Source: Vandiemenella viatica (Eukaryota > Arthropoda > Insecta > Orthoptera > Morabidae). From it: DNA of 64,000 bases. The position numbers were made by a program, and so were the translations under genes. Position 1 is the first letter of the stretch; every line of letters starts with the position of its first letter. The stretch covers positions 233,313,539 through 233,377,538 of the forward strand of contig JARYHS010013630.1 in NCBI GenBank assembly GCA_031002005.1. The letters are read 5' to 3'. The notes under the pieces were generated by a model. The model worked only from the letters and a program-made list of their open reading frames with translations. It was not told the DNA's origin and ran no database searches. Below are positions 1 to 12,090 of this stretch, piece after piece.

Positions 1-159
1 ATGTATGTGTGTGAGTTTGGTGTGCATGAGTATGTGCAAGTCATCGGAAATGCCGAGCAATGCACTGGGTAACATCAAAGGATGGAGTTGCAGCCATGAA
101 CTACCAACTTACTATTAGTTAAGGGATTTTGAATTGTTCTAAATCTGGTTTAAATCCAA
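1..159. other. Unassigned flank, no feature seen
   Basis: A short TG-rich opening (ATGTATGTGTGTG) is followed by ordinary AT-rich sequence. I see no coding region, repeat copy or RNA gene here. Confidence 0.5.
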
Positions 160-1244
160 CATAAGGAAAGGGATATTAATGTAATCATATTGGGATCCAT
201 AAAATGTTCATCAGGAAATTCTAATATGATGAAAAATAGAGCACTTAGCAATTCATAAATGGGGAAGTGGATACGGAATTGAAACAAAAGGTCATGGAAC
301 AACTGACCAATGACTGACAACAATGTGCAGTGAATAAGTGAAGGTGTTAGTGGGTGAATTAAAAAGACAGTCCCAGGTCTTTTTAATTGAGAACAGTGGG
401 GCGAAATGTAATGTTACATCTGGTTTGAGAATAAATAACAGCTGATGTTTGTCAACGTTAAACGAAACTGTATGTGTTATAGACCTGAGCAGTCACAGAC
501 AGGAGGGGAGGGGCGAGCTCACCAGACGCTCGCCACACACACAAAAAAACTAGGACCCGGGGGAGCAGAGACCTTCGCTGCCCGTGCGGATAAATGTTGT
601 TGTCCCAAGAGAGAAGGGAATGTTTGTTTAGCGCTCGGAAGATACGAGTGGTTCAGACGTGTTGTGAGTGGTATGTTGAAATTTATTGCTGGTCGTCTAA
701 TGGAGGACTGCGGTACTGGGGAGAATGTTTTTCAGGGTGATCTTAAGCGACGGACGACTGAAGAGAGGCATTCGTGGCTGAGGGTTCGACGAGTCAGGTT
801 GTCTGGGAGTCGGAACGTGGACCACGGCTGCAGGCTGTTCGGCGATCGAGTCTCGCCGGTGCTGGACTACCTGACGCCGACGGAGCCGGGCTGTGCAGAC
901 GCCTTCCCTACACGACGCCACACAGAGCAGTGGGCGCTCGACCACAGCTGTCGCAGTCCACGTCGGCATCTCTCCACAATGGTCAACAACCTTTGCGTCT
1001 CGTCTCTTCCAACAACAACGTCCAACAAACGGTAAAGGAGCGCAGTTCACGCCTCAGTTGTCACCAGAATTCAGTTTAGCAAAACCCAGTAACGCTTATG
1101 GATAATTCATGCAATCCACTGAGCAGCAATTTATGAATTGCTAAGAGTGTAGGTGATTTACTTTAAAATAAAGATAATGAATTTTATTTCTTAATTTGTG
1201 GGTTTTCAATTAATAATATGGTTCATTTATCACCTTTCCTTATG
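160..1244. repeat. Old foldback element or inverted repeat around a GC-richer core
   Basis: Two pairs of matching inverted words lie in a consistent nested order. CATAAGGAAAGG at 160-171 matches the reverse complement at 1233-1244, and CTTAGCAATTCATAAAT at 244-260 matches the reverse complement at 1129-1145. Sequence between the anchors on each arm is similar in composition but heavily diverged. The interior, about 445-1105, is clearly GC-richer than its surroundings and has open frames on both strands that match no family I know. The simplest reading is a decayed inverted-repeat DNA transposon carrying a GC-rich core. A chance match of the shorter word is possible, but the 17-bp word is unlikely to be accidental. 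Confidence 0.45.
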
Positions 1245-1249
1245 ATCCA

Positions 1250-2530
1250 TTATTTTGTCAAATCAAAGTAGTTGATTGAACTCACTGACGCCCAAGAGTA
1301 TGACCTATATCAACTTACATAAGCTTGGCAATCATATGACGAGGCAAACAAAATAAGTAGTAATAAAAGTAATATTTTAAAACTAAGGGTATTGTACAAT
1401 CTTTCCTGTCATTCCGAGTCACATAGGTTCGTGGATGAAGTATTTCACTACACTCGTAAGTGAAAGTGGGAGTACACATATACTTCGTGATTACCTACAT
1501 TTCTTATAAACTTTATTAGACTTTTAAAAACTTCCCTGTCTGTTATATTGACTCAAAAAAATTCTTAGGTCATGTTGTCACTTGCTTCCAGTTACAGAGA
1601 ATATAGCATAAACATCGGATTCTCTTTTCCATCTATGAATTTCTGTATGTAGTCATCGTAAATCAATAAAAAGTTACATATAACTTTAAACGAACGTTAA
1701 ATTTATTTATTTTGTATCTCTGACTCGAATTATAATTTTTTAGGTGGTATCATAACACTTGGTGATAATCAAATTAAATACCAGTATTTATTTGGAATTT
1801 ACTTTTTATTTATCATAAGTGCAAATAAAGTTAATGCAATTATTATTTTAAAATTTCGTGGTTAGTCAAACGGCCAGTATAGCTAACACTTTGATTATCA
1901 TCGGACTCACCGAAAGTTTGCGAGCTATTGAGATCACTTCCAGCCTCCAGGTTTAACACCTTTTACTAAAGTGGATTGCTGTTCAGATGCAGTGATTATC
2001 TCCAGTTTATTTCAGGGAATATTTCCTTTTTGCTGCTATTCACTTTGGTACAAAAGGTTTGAGCAATTTTCATATCAATTATGATGATATGTTTTTGAGA
2101 TATGAGACAACAGGACCAGGCTACTCAATTAGTCATATTAATGGAACAAATAACTAGTTTAGTTGTTAATCACAATCTCAGCTATTTTTTTTTTTGCTTC
2201 GGCACCATTGTCCTTAATAAGACTAATAATTATTTTCTCGTGTGAATGAAATATTACCTCTTGGTTATTTGTATTTCTGTATATCTTTCAGATGTTAGTT
2301 TCATCCTCGTTATCGTAATTAAAAATTAATAACTCTCTCTATCACGGCAATCGTATATGTGGTTGCAAACCAATCTCAAATTTTCTTCATAGAATGTGTC
2401 ATGTTTGCAATCTGACTGATTTTCTATCACGCAATACATATTTTAATAGACTATTCAATCAGAATAATTCCCTTTATAATTTAGAAGAACCTGGATTCTT
2501 TTCAAGTTTCTCTGTTTGAAAGAACAGAAA
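1250..2530. other. AT-rich DNA, nothing identified
   Basis: Low-complexity AT-rich sequence with stop codons in all frames. No coding, RNA or repeat-family signal was recognised. Confidence 0.5.
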
Positions 2531-2535
2531 TATAT

Positions 2536-2720
2536 TATTTTAATTTAATTTAATTGCTGTGGCGCACACGCTGCGGTGGCAATGTCCCTAAACACCCACT
2601 TTTCCCCTTTCCTGTACCGGTCTAATTTTACCTTCTACAAATTTTAACTTTAAATGCTTTCAGCGTTTTTGCTACATTGTTCACCATCTCTCTTGTTAAT
2701 TTATTCGGACTATCAACTTA
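2536..2720 (-). mobile_element. LINE 3' tail, TTAAA-tailed family, copy 1
   Basis: Read on the minus strand, the copy ends with the block ATTGCCACCG followed by a GC-rich dyad and a terminal (TTAAA)-type microsatellite. The same arrangement occurs near 34.94 and 46.89 kb. The shared core on the plus strand is CGGTGGCAAT plus the words just after it. A terminal microsatellite behind a conserved hairpin is typical of LINE 3' ends. The link to a LINE is inferred from the copy at 46.9-47.2 kb, whose next segment resembles the RT-bearing relic at 16.5-17.1 kb. Confidence 0.5.
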
Positions 2721-2973
2721 AATCTGTAAAATGGTTAAGGCTGAGACCTACGCTTCAATTTTCAAATATGTGCGAAATGCTATTGATCTTATGGTTGATG
2801 GTTTGTCAGAATTCTGCATCAACATAATGTCACCAAGGTCAAAATCTGAAAATACTGGTGGGAGACACTTGACACTATCCATATATCTGTATGAAGTATT
2901 GACGTGTTCCCATTATTTCTGCATGTTTGGGATACGTAAGCATTGTTTTTCCTGCAATTAATGCTCCTCAAGC

Positions 2974-3227
2974 TGTTTTTTTTTTTAACTGCTTTATGTC
3001 TCTTAACAGCGAGGTCTTTAGAGACGGGAAAGGATGGGGGGCAAGGATGGGGGCAAGGAATTGGAAGGAATAAGGCCATGGCCTTTTTGAAGGAAGCATC
3101 CCGGCATTTGCCTGGAGTGATTTGGGAAACCATGGAAAACCCAAATCTGGAGGCCCTGACGGGGATTCGAACCGCCGTCCTCCCGAATGCGAGGCGAGAA
3201 CGCTAACCGTTACACCGCCCCGCTCGG
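2974..3227 (-). mobile_element. tRNA-derived SINE (family A), complete copy with TSD
   Basis: The element reads on the minus strand. It starts with a tRNA-like head, has a perfect pol III B box (GGTTCGAATCC, complement of 3163-3173), a body shared with copies at 46.0, 46.4, 51.1, 56.4, 62.0 and 63 kb, and a poly-A tail seen as a T run at 2976-2986. It is bracketed by an exact 12-bp duplication, TGCTCCTCAAGC, at 2962-2973 and 3228-3239. SINEs make no protein and are mobilised in trans by LINE enzymes. Several overlapping open frames inside it are by-products, not genes. The perfect duplication points to a recent insertion. Confidence 0.85.
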
Positions 3228-3239
3228 TGCTCCTCAAGC

Positions 3240-4800
3240 GGCAGGCATTATTTTTAATCAATTGTTTGGCGTTTATTTTGATAATTTTTTTTTTAAATTT
3301 ACAGTTGGAAACAGATCTTCCTTAAAATCATTAATTTAAGCTCGTAATTCTCAGTTACTGAAAATTGACAGTTTTTAAGTATGCTAGACTTGCTTAAATT
3401 AAAATCACCAAGAATCACTCTTGATTTAAGGAGTGACTATAATAATGATGCGCTTATGAGTAACATTGATTTCGTGCTTGAGGTGAAACTGATGATTGTT
3501 GGGGAACACGAAAGTAAACAATCATCTAAAAATGATAGTCTCTTCCAGTTACTATTGAAATTAGTGAATTCTTTTCCTACTATAATATATATGGCAAAGA
3601 AAATTGCATGGAAAATATTGGAATTTTATTATCATTTAACCCTATAATTGATCAGTGTCAGGTATACACTACTGGAATTATGTCCATGAAATTTCATTTA
3701 ATCGGCATTTGTGAAAGTTGTATTTACTGTCGAGCTCGTGCTGTCCATTCGTACAGCATCTGAGTACAGGAGAAGTGTGAGCTGGGCTTAGGTTGCCGGT
3801 GCACACATTTGCTTGCGCCACCGAACACTTTGCATAATGGTGGCGCCAGCGTATATTAAGTTGCCTTGCCGCTAAAGCAAGCCTTATAAACGCAGACGCC
3901 TCTGTTCATAATAAACGTTCAGCGAAATTAACAACGGTAAATAAAGTTGCGCCAGCAATATCGGATGCTCTAAAATACAGGCCAGAACGGAACCAAGGGC
4001 TTTCCAAGCTAGCCCTTAAAGTAGGACAACCTCCTCCTCCACAACACTGCCCCATCTTTTACGACCCTCTCGGAGGGAAACGAGGCTAGCGGCTTCAGTA
4101 TTGAATAACATTTTGCAACATGTGCTAAAGCCTTCTATCTCTTTCTACACTATACAATGTAGTAATAAACTTCATTATGTTAGTCAGAATTTATGACTTG
4201 TAACATGGAAGAAAGTACTGCCATACATGATTGGCCATAAAAATAATGAACAAATACCTTAAACCTCGTTAAAAACTTTTGTAGGGTAGTCGTAGTTATG
4301 TTGGAATTCACAATATAATCATTGAGATAGAATGAAGTTCTTGCAGCTTTCACCATGGAATTTTCCTTAGTTCAACTGTTAACCATTCAACAAATTAAAA
4401 TTTTATTGTTACATTAATAGCAAAAAGTTTCCTTACTGAAAAGGCGATGATTAAAATTTAAGGAATTCACTACTGTTTTTTTTTTTTTTTATTTTCTTTG
4501 AATCGTCAGACTCTTGTTCCACACTTCTGTTCTTCTAAAGAAATTATTATCACTTTAGGGAAGCAATAGATAAAATGAAAATGCTGGAATATGAGACTAA
4601 ATCATTAGTGACTGGACAATTATGCTTTAGACTGTCGTATAGCTACGTTTTAAATCTGATAACTTTTTTTTTAATGGTCTATAATGTAAGTAATTTCGAT
4701 ATGTGAATTGTACTTCTTCCCTGTTACGAATATTTGTAACGAATCAGTAAACTAAAACTTTGTAATTTGCGTACCGAGTGATTACGTAAAACACAATATC
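3240..4800. other. AT-rich DNA with a possible LTR-like block at 3.73-4.1 kb
   Basis: An open frame of 88 codons at 3381-3647 on the plus strand matches nothing I know. Around 3730-4100 the sequence becomes GC-richer, with TATAAA at 3885-3890 and AATAAA at 3910-3915. That recalls a solo LTR, but I could not define ends or a target-site duplication, and the two signals are only about 20 bp apart. The rest is featureless. Confidence 0.3.
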
Positions 4801-4831
4801 GTCCGGTGACATTGGTACGGTAGGACTACAG

Positions 4832-4973
4832 TATAAATCTGACTGTATCCGTGACAGTTATGGACTACTTCTTGCAAATTGCTGCGGATGATTACACTGA
4901 TTATTTGAGGGAGGGGGACAAAGTGGAAATGAAGCTACCGCGAATTATTTCCGGAAAAACTGCAAAGTCTTAA
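4832..4973 (+). CDS. Possible 37-residue ORF behind a TATA box, unrecognised
   Basis: An ATG at 4860 opens a 37-codon frame ending with TAA at 4971-4973. It encodes an acidic and basic mixed peptide without cysteines, a signal peptide or a known motif. It is preceded by TATAAAT at 4832-4838 and an initiator-like ACAGTT about 22 bp further on, a spacing compatible with a core promoter. The frame is short enough to occur by chance in this sequence, and the codons show no special bias. I list it only because the promoter-like spacing coincides with the start codon. It could equally be one exon, a relic, or noise. Confidence 0.12.
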
Positions 4974-4979
4974 CGTAGG

Positions 4980-7170
4980 TGGAAGTTATCATACACTTTA
5001 GTACTAAAATCTGTCCCTTTACTATCAACTGAAAATGGAAGAATCGCTTAGGTTTAAACAGAAATCAGAACTAAGTATCCACAGTTTTACTACGTGACCC
5101 GCAACTTCCGTTCGATGGATCGACACAGTAGGTGGTACAACTTCATGGCTGATACTTCATATATCGATACTTTTTGCTCCTACTAATTCCCCTAAGATAC
5201 CTGAACAATGGCTCACACGCTAAGCATCTGAACTCCGCCTGTGTTGCGGGAAGAAGACACGCACGGTAAGTAATTGTAGAAAACATTTGTCTGAAGAAAA
5301 TTATTAAACAAACGTACAGATATGCAAAGTAACGTTAAAAATGTTTTTAAACATGAAATAACCTGGCGTAATCTCTTATATTTTATGGTAAGATGAATTA
5401 AAATAAATTCCACAGGAACTATTTTCCCGTCGCGTCGGCTCAAAATTCATTGCAACAAAAACACAATAACGCCAAACAAAGCAATAACCTTATTAAATAA
5501 TGCAAAAAATTTACATTATTCCTTTAAAGAGGGTAGTTAAATTCGTTGTGGTACGCATTATGTTATGCAAGACAGTTTGCTGACTGGAATCTCCTTCAAA
5601 ATTCAGTAAATTCCGTAAGTTTATCCTAAAGAATTAATGACAACAGCTCCAATCTCTTAATGCCTTGTAACAATTGACGCTGCTTCCACAACCGAATTTT
5701 GCTGATATAGGTGAGTGCTGGTCTTTGTACTCTTGTGGAATGATTAGAAAACAAAATAAGAAACCTGACTATCTGTTCACACACGTTTCACTATGAAGAC
5801 TTGTTAAGTACCATTAACTTCTATTAAATAAAAGTTTACTCATTTCTTCTTTGCTGTATCAAAAGACAGTAGTTGGTTTGAAAATGGTGACATTCTCTTT
5901 TATTTTTTTAAAGACCATATCTTGTATCTGTGGGAGGAAAAATGTTTATATAGTTCCTTAGTAATCACGTAACTGCTTGAGTGTTTGACAGACGGTCGCC
6001 ATGTTTCAGAAAACGTAGTGACGGGCACAATTCATCCAAGGATTAGAAACGAATGATTTACTGCGAAAAATCTCATTAATATTCAGTAACTGTCGTAATA
6101 TATTAATCGACTATCCATTTTTCGTCCTGAAAATATTGTATTCATGAGGTATCCACAAATTAATTTTCAATTTACCACATTTGATGGAGCGCGTGACTGG
6201 ATGCAGGAAATTTCCAACCAAGTATAATATGTCACATTCATATCTATTTCCGTGAAGAATTCTTAAACCCATTTTTAATCATGTTACATTACGAAAAAAA
6301 AAAAAAAAAAAATATTGTTGAAATTACGGTACAAAACTGTCTCGTACTCTCCTTTAGCAAAAATGTCAAGGATGAAGTTAGTGGCGTTGAATTGTGTCTC
6401 TAAGCGAAAAGGGTGCAAACGGTAACTCGCATTGTGTATACTGATGTTTCTAAGCATTTTATATTATTCCCTAGAAAATTGTATGGGATTAAATTAAGCC
6501 GATAGATCGTGTTGGTTCATACATTACATATGGTTTGATCATATCAAAGGTGATGGAACCTTTAAGAGAGAAGAATGTTTGAACAATGCCAGTGAGTTTT
6601 ATCGTATTTTCGAGTGGTTCTAGAGAAACGTTTCATCAGCCAATCTGGAAAGAACTGTTTTGTTGGAGTGGTGGGCCATTGGTAGAAATATAATATCAAT
6701 GCGGTATTAGTGTAGCAATTAAGAGAATGTAATTTCCTAGTTATGGGGAAAATGAAAGAAAATTAACAATTTTTCAAGGAAATAGCTAAGAGGATTCTGC
6801 CTCAGATGGCACGTATCCATGCTCCCGTCTTTCTCTAGAATAGGAGAAAAGACATTCTTAGCTATAGTAAGTTAGAACTACTGTAGTTTAAAATTGTACA
6901 CAGCAGATTTTTTAAAAACATAATTGGCCCAATACGGCTAAAGAAACAGGCTGTACTCTTTAGGGATTATTAAAAAAATTCCCCGTTGCTGGGTGTCCTC
7001 TGCACGTTAGTTTTGTAGTGCCTTATGCTTAGAATTAATTAGTTTTATCGCATTATCTGAATCAGAGATTTTTTTTTTCTTTCAAGACATATTTATTCCA
7101 CGGAGATCCATGTTATATGAATGTACGCCGTTCTTGTAGTTTCAGTTCATTATCAAGCACAGAGTTCTGG
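4980..7170. other. AT-rich DNA, nothing identified
   Basis: Only short open frames occur, plus an A run of 19 at 6294-6312. No repeat family or gene was recognised. Confidence 0.5.
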
Positions 7171-7174
7171 AACT

Positions 7175-7177
<3 letters not shown>

Positions 7178-7210
<33 letters not shown>

Positions 7211-7510
7211 AAGGCATATGTTTAAAGCCTCACATACATGGGAGTTTTACAGTGTGGCAAACTTTCTCTTGCCTTAGTCTCAACTTCCAGCAACCTTGCA
7301 GCTTACATCACAAGAAGAAACAATAGCAGTAGATGAAAACTTCTGGAACAAAGGGAAGACTAGGGATGTGAGAAACTGGCAACTTATCCACAAAGTTCTA
7401 GAATCATGCAGTCTGTATGTAATTGCCAGGCAATGTACACACAGTTCTGTAAAGGAGATTGTTAATGACATTTCCCACAAGTGTGTTTTTAGTCGATCCT
7501 GACAGAAATT
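7178..7510 (-). mobile_element. Possible retroposed sequence with 32-nt poly-A tail
   Basis: A T run of 32 at 7178-7209 is what a minus-strand poly-A tail would look like. The adjacent 7210-7510 has overlapping open frames of about 66 codons on both strands, a higher GC content than its flanks, and no recognisable domain. A retroposed transcript or LINE 3' end is the simplest explanation. No target-site duplication was found, so this is a suggestion rather than a demonstration. Confidence 0.25.
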
Positions 7511-10150
7511 GGTATTTTAACACTGCAAGGTGCTTAATAAATATCTAAATTATTGTTCTCAGTATCAATTAATTAGAAACATATGTTCTTTAATAGTATG
7601 ACAAATATGCTCCTGAACTTATTAAAATCACATTATAATTATTGTGGTAAATGCTTTTTTCTATACCCGCTTCACGTCTCTATATGAATTTTTCAGACGT
7701 TTTCTTCTTACCGTGTGGCAAACCTTTGTCGTATACGTCTATTTTCGACTAGAAGTAGTCGTTTCATTTCGTCATGCAATTTTCCAATTCAGTACATTCT
7801 TTTAGTCGCTAAGATCTTTTATTCGTTTCGCTTACTATTTTGGACCATTCTCTTTTCTGCTAGTTAACTAGTTGGAGATTCAGTTCCTTCTTTGTGGCAG
7901 TTTGTGATATTGCTCCACTTATATATTTACCGAATGTTTAATGATTTCAATTATAGAAATACTTTCAGATACACAAATAATTCTTTGTTTTTTTTTTAAT
8001 AATAATGACCAAACCGAATTTTCTTTTATTTAGGTTTTTCCTTAATTTGTTAGTTTAAAAAGTACTGCATTATTTGCTAGGAACAGAAAAACATTCATTT
8101 CCGCTGAACGGCTGCAGGACACAAAATTAAATCACCAGAATAGGTTTATTTGTTTGTTTGTTCGAAGCAAGAAGCATAATCGATGAGCCGCAAATTAAAA
8201 TTATCTCAGCATTCCACAGAACATAAAATGAAGTTCCTGCGCCTACTGTTGTGCTACATTGATGAAACATCTTTTATTTTTTGGAGGGGAAACTACAATT
8301 TGTGTACTTCGTAGTACGCAACACACAACTTTCACGATTTAGTCCAGGTTTTAGAAAACAAGAACTCCACTGATTTCTGACGTCGGTAACAATTCTTTAT
8401 CATCACATTATAATGCAAGGCTCACTGAGACCAAATGAACAAATTCTGTTGTTTTTGTACGAAAATTCCAATTTAACCCTGTTTCGTTATCGTACCCATA
8501 ATTATAAACAACATATCTATCGTATGGTAACAGTATATGAGAATAATTTTCGTACAGTATGGCGAATTTTCCTAAGTCTGCGTAGCTGTTAATCGCACGA
8601 TCCTAAAGTCTACTTCAACTTTCTTGATGATCTCACTCGCATATGAGGCATTTCCTTATTTCTGATTCTTTTCCATGTGTTTTGATTTTCGATCAGTGTC
8701 AGATGCTACTTTTATTCCGAAAGATGTGCGTCAAGTTATTGCTGCCTGATACGTTTCTTTTATCTACCATGCCTTCCCGATATTTCTAAATGTATAAATC
8801 ATCCTTAATCTGGCGCAACAACCTCGTTTTAAGACTTCCAACTAGTCGTATTCTCCATATATTCGTATGCATACATTTACTTTTTATTCAAGACTTAGTA
8901 AATCAGTATCACATCAGTAAACCACTTTAACGTTGCATTTCTCTGTCTTAGTTCCTAGCAAATCAGTTTCCACGACTCTTCCTGCACATTCGTTTCTGAC
9001 TTTCTCTCTTCTCATTTTATGAGGCTGACCTGTATTTAGTTATATTTCAGCAATATGCTCAACTTATCCCTATAAGAATTTCTTGTACTCTTCATTCTTA
9101 GTTTCTTCCACTTCATTTGAAATCCTGCTTCCAGTTTACTTGATCGTTGGTACTTCCTTACGTTTTTTAATTCAAATAGTGGTTAGAGTCATCAACCGCT
9201 CTATGGTATTATTTAATGTAAAAATCTGGGTTTCTGATTTTTTCTTTTTTAAACTGGCATATTCAGACAGTGACAACAATTATCTTTTTGTATCCATCCT
9301 GTGGTTTAAGAAACATATATTCTACTATTATTTCCAAAACTTTTTATTTCCACATGAATGTAATAACCTAATTCTGACATATTTCTCCTTCCTACATTAA
9401 AATCTTAAGAATTTTAACTTTTTTGTCAAATTGTAGCAATCCATTCTTCCATAAGCAAAGTTTTTTCATTGCCTCTTTAATTTGAACGTGAATTTTTATA
9501 TATATATATATCCTCGTAAAAGATTAGAGTAGTAGGTTCCTATACTCTCACTGTTTCGAGCTTTATTTCTGTTCTCATTGATACGTTTCTGTCAATACAT
9601 TTTTTTTCTGATAGTGTAATCTATTAATCACTCGTCTTTTAACTTTTTATATTAATAAAACAAGAAATATTTTACCGTTTTATCTTTACTAACAGTAGTT
9701 ACAGTCCTCTCTGTGTTTTTGTTCTCTGGCCTACAAGATTAAAACTTCTGACTTTGCAATCTCTAATTAATAAAATATTTTTTATACTTACTGTAAATTC
9801 CGCAACCTGCGATCGGAATGAAGTACTATCTTACTTTTATGTAATAGTGAAGTTGTTTACCGGAAACACTGCTAACGAGAACTCGAATTAGGCTGATTAT
9901 TTTATTGACCCATTTCGTTATTGTGTAGTTTTTTTTTTTTTTTTTTATTGTTTGTCTGTGATTTCGGTTATATTTCGAGGTTGTTATAATATCTGTTACC
10001 GACTACCAAAGGATTTTGTAAAAGTTTATGTCAATTAAATAATAAAATAATTCACTCTTTTACAGTTATTACGAACAATGTTAAACGTAATTTAATGCAT
10101 TAGTCAACATTATTACGGCCTCGATTTTAAAAATACACAGATTTTTTTGT
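7511..10150. other. AT-rich, pyrimidine-biased DNA, nothing identified
   Basis: The plus strand is strongly T-rich from about 8640 to 9740, and an open frame of 105 codons at 9083-9400 is a product of that bias. The texture resembles the antisense of a decayed LINE, as at 27-29 kb, but I found no reverse transcriptase motif in any frame. A (TA)n stretch lies near 9497-9511. Confidence 0.4.
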
Positions 10151-10377
10151 CTGTTTAATTACAAGTGGTTTCACTAACATGTAAAATCAAATAAGATGAG
10201 TAAAAAAATAATATTTTAATTTTCTGAACATGTATATCAAACGATATTAATAATTTGCCGTCTAATGCCATGTACTTGATTTGATTACGTGACTTCGCAT
10301 AGTGATTCAGAGAAAGCTGCCTAAAATGCGACGTAATTTTCACGTGTGTCCCGCTGCATGTTGTTGTGAAAAACAAG

Positions 10378-10409
10378 GTTTTGACAGATGGTTCTGCTGT
10401 CTTCATCAG
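10378..10409 (-). other. Hammerhead-core-like motif: CTGATGA, stem, AAAAC
   Basis: On the minus strand CTGATGA (complement of 10403-10409) is followed by one A, then a five-base-pair stem GACAG/CTGTC enclosing nine bases, then AAAAC. A hammerhead ribozyme core requires CUGANGA, stem II, GAAAC. Here the first base of the last block is A instead of G, and an extra A precedes the stem. A stem III partner was not found nearby. It is therefore not a predicted active ribozyme. It resembles motifs inside the hairpins at 16.1, 39.1 and 40.5 kb. Confidence 0.3.
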
Positions 10410-11200
10410 GTGTCGCACAGCTTCAGGTGCTTTTAAGCCTGATCTTGCTTCCTCGACTGACCTGCCTCGCGTCACGCACCAGTTTGTCTCGTTGAAAGCG
10501 GATCACCTGACCATGGTGATCTACGACTTCCACTAGCATCCCAGCAGACAGGTTAAATACCCGGTCTGCTGCGGAGGACGTGTACATTCGTTCTGGCGCC
10601 GGTAGAAATTTACGAACAAACTGAAATATTGTATGAAACAGTAGAAAAATTCAGAGGAACTGACGAAAGCCTCCATACCATCGGTGAAACCGTACCAAGG
10701 AATTGGCACACTTATAAAGTGCCACTAAGCATCATATATCAGCCAGAGTAGAACTGATATGACCATAAGGAAACTGTAAGGGTTTTTCACATAAGGTCGT
10801 CTTTGACGAACTGCAGTCATGTTTTCCCCTCAAAGAGTAATAAAAAGAGTCCCCAAAACCGACCCATCCCAAACACTGTGACACGTACAGTAGAGCTACT
10901 CAGGTAGCAGGACTTTCACAAACACGTCGTTGAGTCAAAAAATAATAATAATAATAAATAAATAAATAAAATGAGCCGTTGCCACTCGCATATCGAGCAA
11001 GTTTTGCACTGCAATTTATTTTAATAAACAAATTGACTCTAAATATAATAATTTCATGAGCATTGCAATTACGTTATTAAATGCTACTAATTACACAGAA
11101 TATGATACAACGAAAAATATTATTAATTATATTATTTGTCCTAATAGTATCTGCTTAGTATTCTCAAATATAACCTTATTGAAACCAAAGAACTTCTTAT
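10410..11200. other. Moderate-GC unassigned repeat-like DNA
   Basis: About 10410-10620 is GC-richer than its neighbours and contains a short palindrome CACCTGACCATGGTG-like segment. A microsatellite of AAT and AAAT units lies at about 10941-10970. No coding or repeat family was recognised. Confidence 0.35.
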
Positions 11201-11206
11201 ATAACG

Positions 11207-11208
<2 letters not shown>

Positions 11209-11254
<46 letters not shown>
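11209..11254. repeat. Poly-T run of 46
   Basis: An uninterrupted homopolymer of 46 T. By position and length it is probably the poly-A tail of a minus-strand retroposon, but the adjacent sequence was not recognised. An apparent open frame at 11056-11256 ends in a run of phenylalanine codons made by this homopolymer and is not a gene. Confidence 0.7.
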
Positions 11255-11255
<1 letters not shown>

Positions 11256-12090
11256 AAGGTTAGAGAAATGCTATAATAAGAAAAAATAAAAATGCAGTCG
11301 TGAAGTACTGATGGTTCCTATCAAAATTTTTCAGTTGTTAGAAATCAAAACTTAAAATAAGACGTATTAACAACAAAAAAAACAAAAAAAAAAAAACTGT
11401 TAAAATTAACCCGAAATGTGAAATGTACTCCAAATTGACAAGAAATATTAACGTAATGATGACTTCCGAAATTGTTATTAATTGAGTCAACGTATTTTAA
11501 AACTTCCAAGCAAGGTAGGTACAGAATTAGGTCAATTGTTTAGATGGAACAAAAACGTTACATGTTTGAGGATCATATGTTTGGTAAGATAACGTTTTGA
11601 AGGAGAAGTTACCTCTTCAGCTGGTGTCGGAGCTGGCATCCTCGTGTAATGGGGCTCCTCCCCCAAATGTGACACAACACGGACTACGGTAGTAGCAGCG
11701 CCCCGCCCCGCTTAGTAATTCCGAGGTCGGCGCTGTGAATGGAGTTAATATTTTGTGAAGAGAGCTCATTCCGTGACAAGGAAGCGTTGCCGGGAATCTG
11801 AAGTCACGACTCGCAGTCTACAACATTCAGGGGAAGAGCTTCGCTCCCCGGAGAACAATACAGCCCACTGTCTCGGAGGGCGGACAATGGAGCGTGCCTA
11901 ATCTTCTCGCGATTCTGCTGCGGATCCTGCGAGTTCGCGACACAGCCAGCCAGGCTTCGGGGCTGCTGATGACCCTAGAGCCCGCTACCAAACACCAACT
12001 TAATTCTCCAAGACCTGCTCTACGAATATTAGCCGTTCTGAGAACATGTAAATGATGTACATGATACTTGTTTACTGTCACACATTCCAT
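11255..12090. other. AT-rich DNA followed by a GC-rich block (about 11.62-12.05 kb)
   Basis: The segment 11620-12050 has many CpG dinucleotides and runs such as GCCCCGCCCCGC, in contrast to its AT-rich flanks. It carries an 87-codon open frame on the minus strand without recognisable domains. It could be a CpG-rich regulatory block, a non-coding first exon, or a repeat copy that I do not know. I cannot decide between these. Confidence 0.3.

Noticed and set aside
445..1105. Protein-coding genes in the overlapping frames at 445-1105
   Set aside because: Three plus-strand frames and one minus-strand frame overlap in a GC-rich block, which is expected by composition; no domain is recognisable.
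3163..3227. tRNA genes at the SINE heads (3.2, 17.2, 18.0, 46.2, 57.9 kb)
   Set aside because: A and B boxes are present but no cloverleaf with acceptor stem closes, and each continues into a repeated body. They are SINEs.
3727..4100. Solo LTR
   Set aside because: TATAAA and AATAAA are present but too close, and no TG...CA ends or target duplication could be defined.
10378..10409. Calling this, or the hairpins at 16.1, 39.1 and 40.5 kb, active hammerhead ribozymes
   Set aside because: Where the core is clearest (10.4 and 39.2 kb) there is an extra A before stem II, and at the other sites CTGANGA or GAAAC is imperfect. Only a covariance search or cleavage test could support activity.
11056..11256. 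66-codon ORF ending in poly-phenylalanine
   Set aside because: The end is translated from a 46-nt T run; the rest is AT-rich noise.
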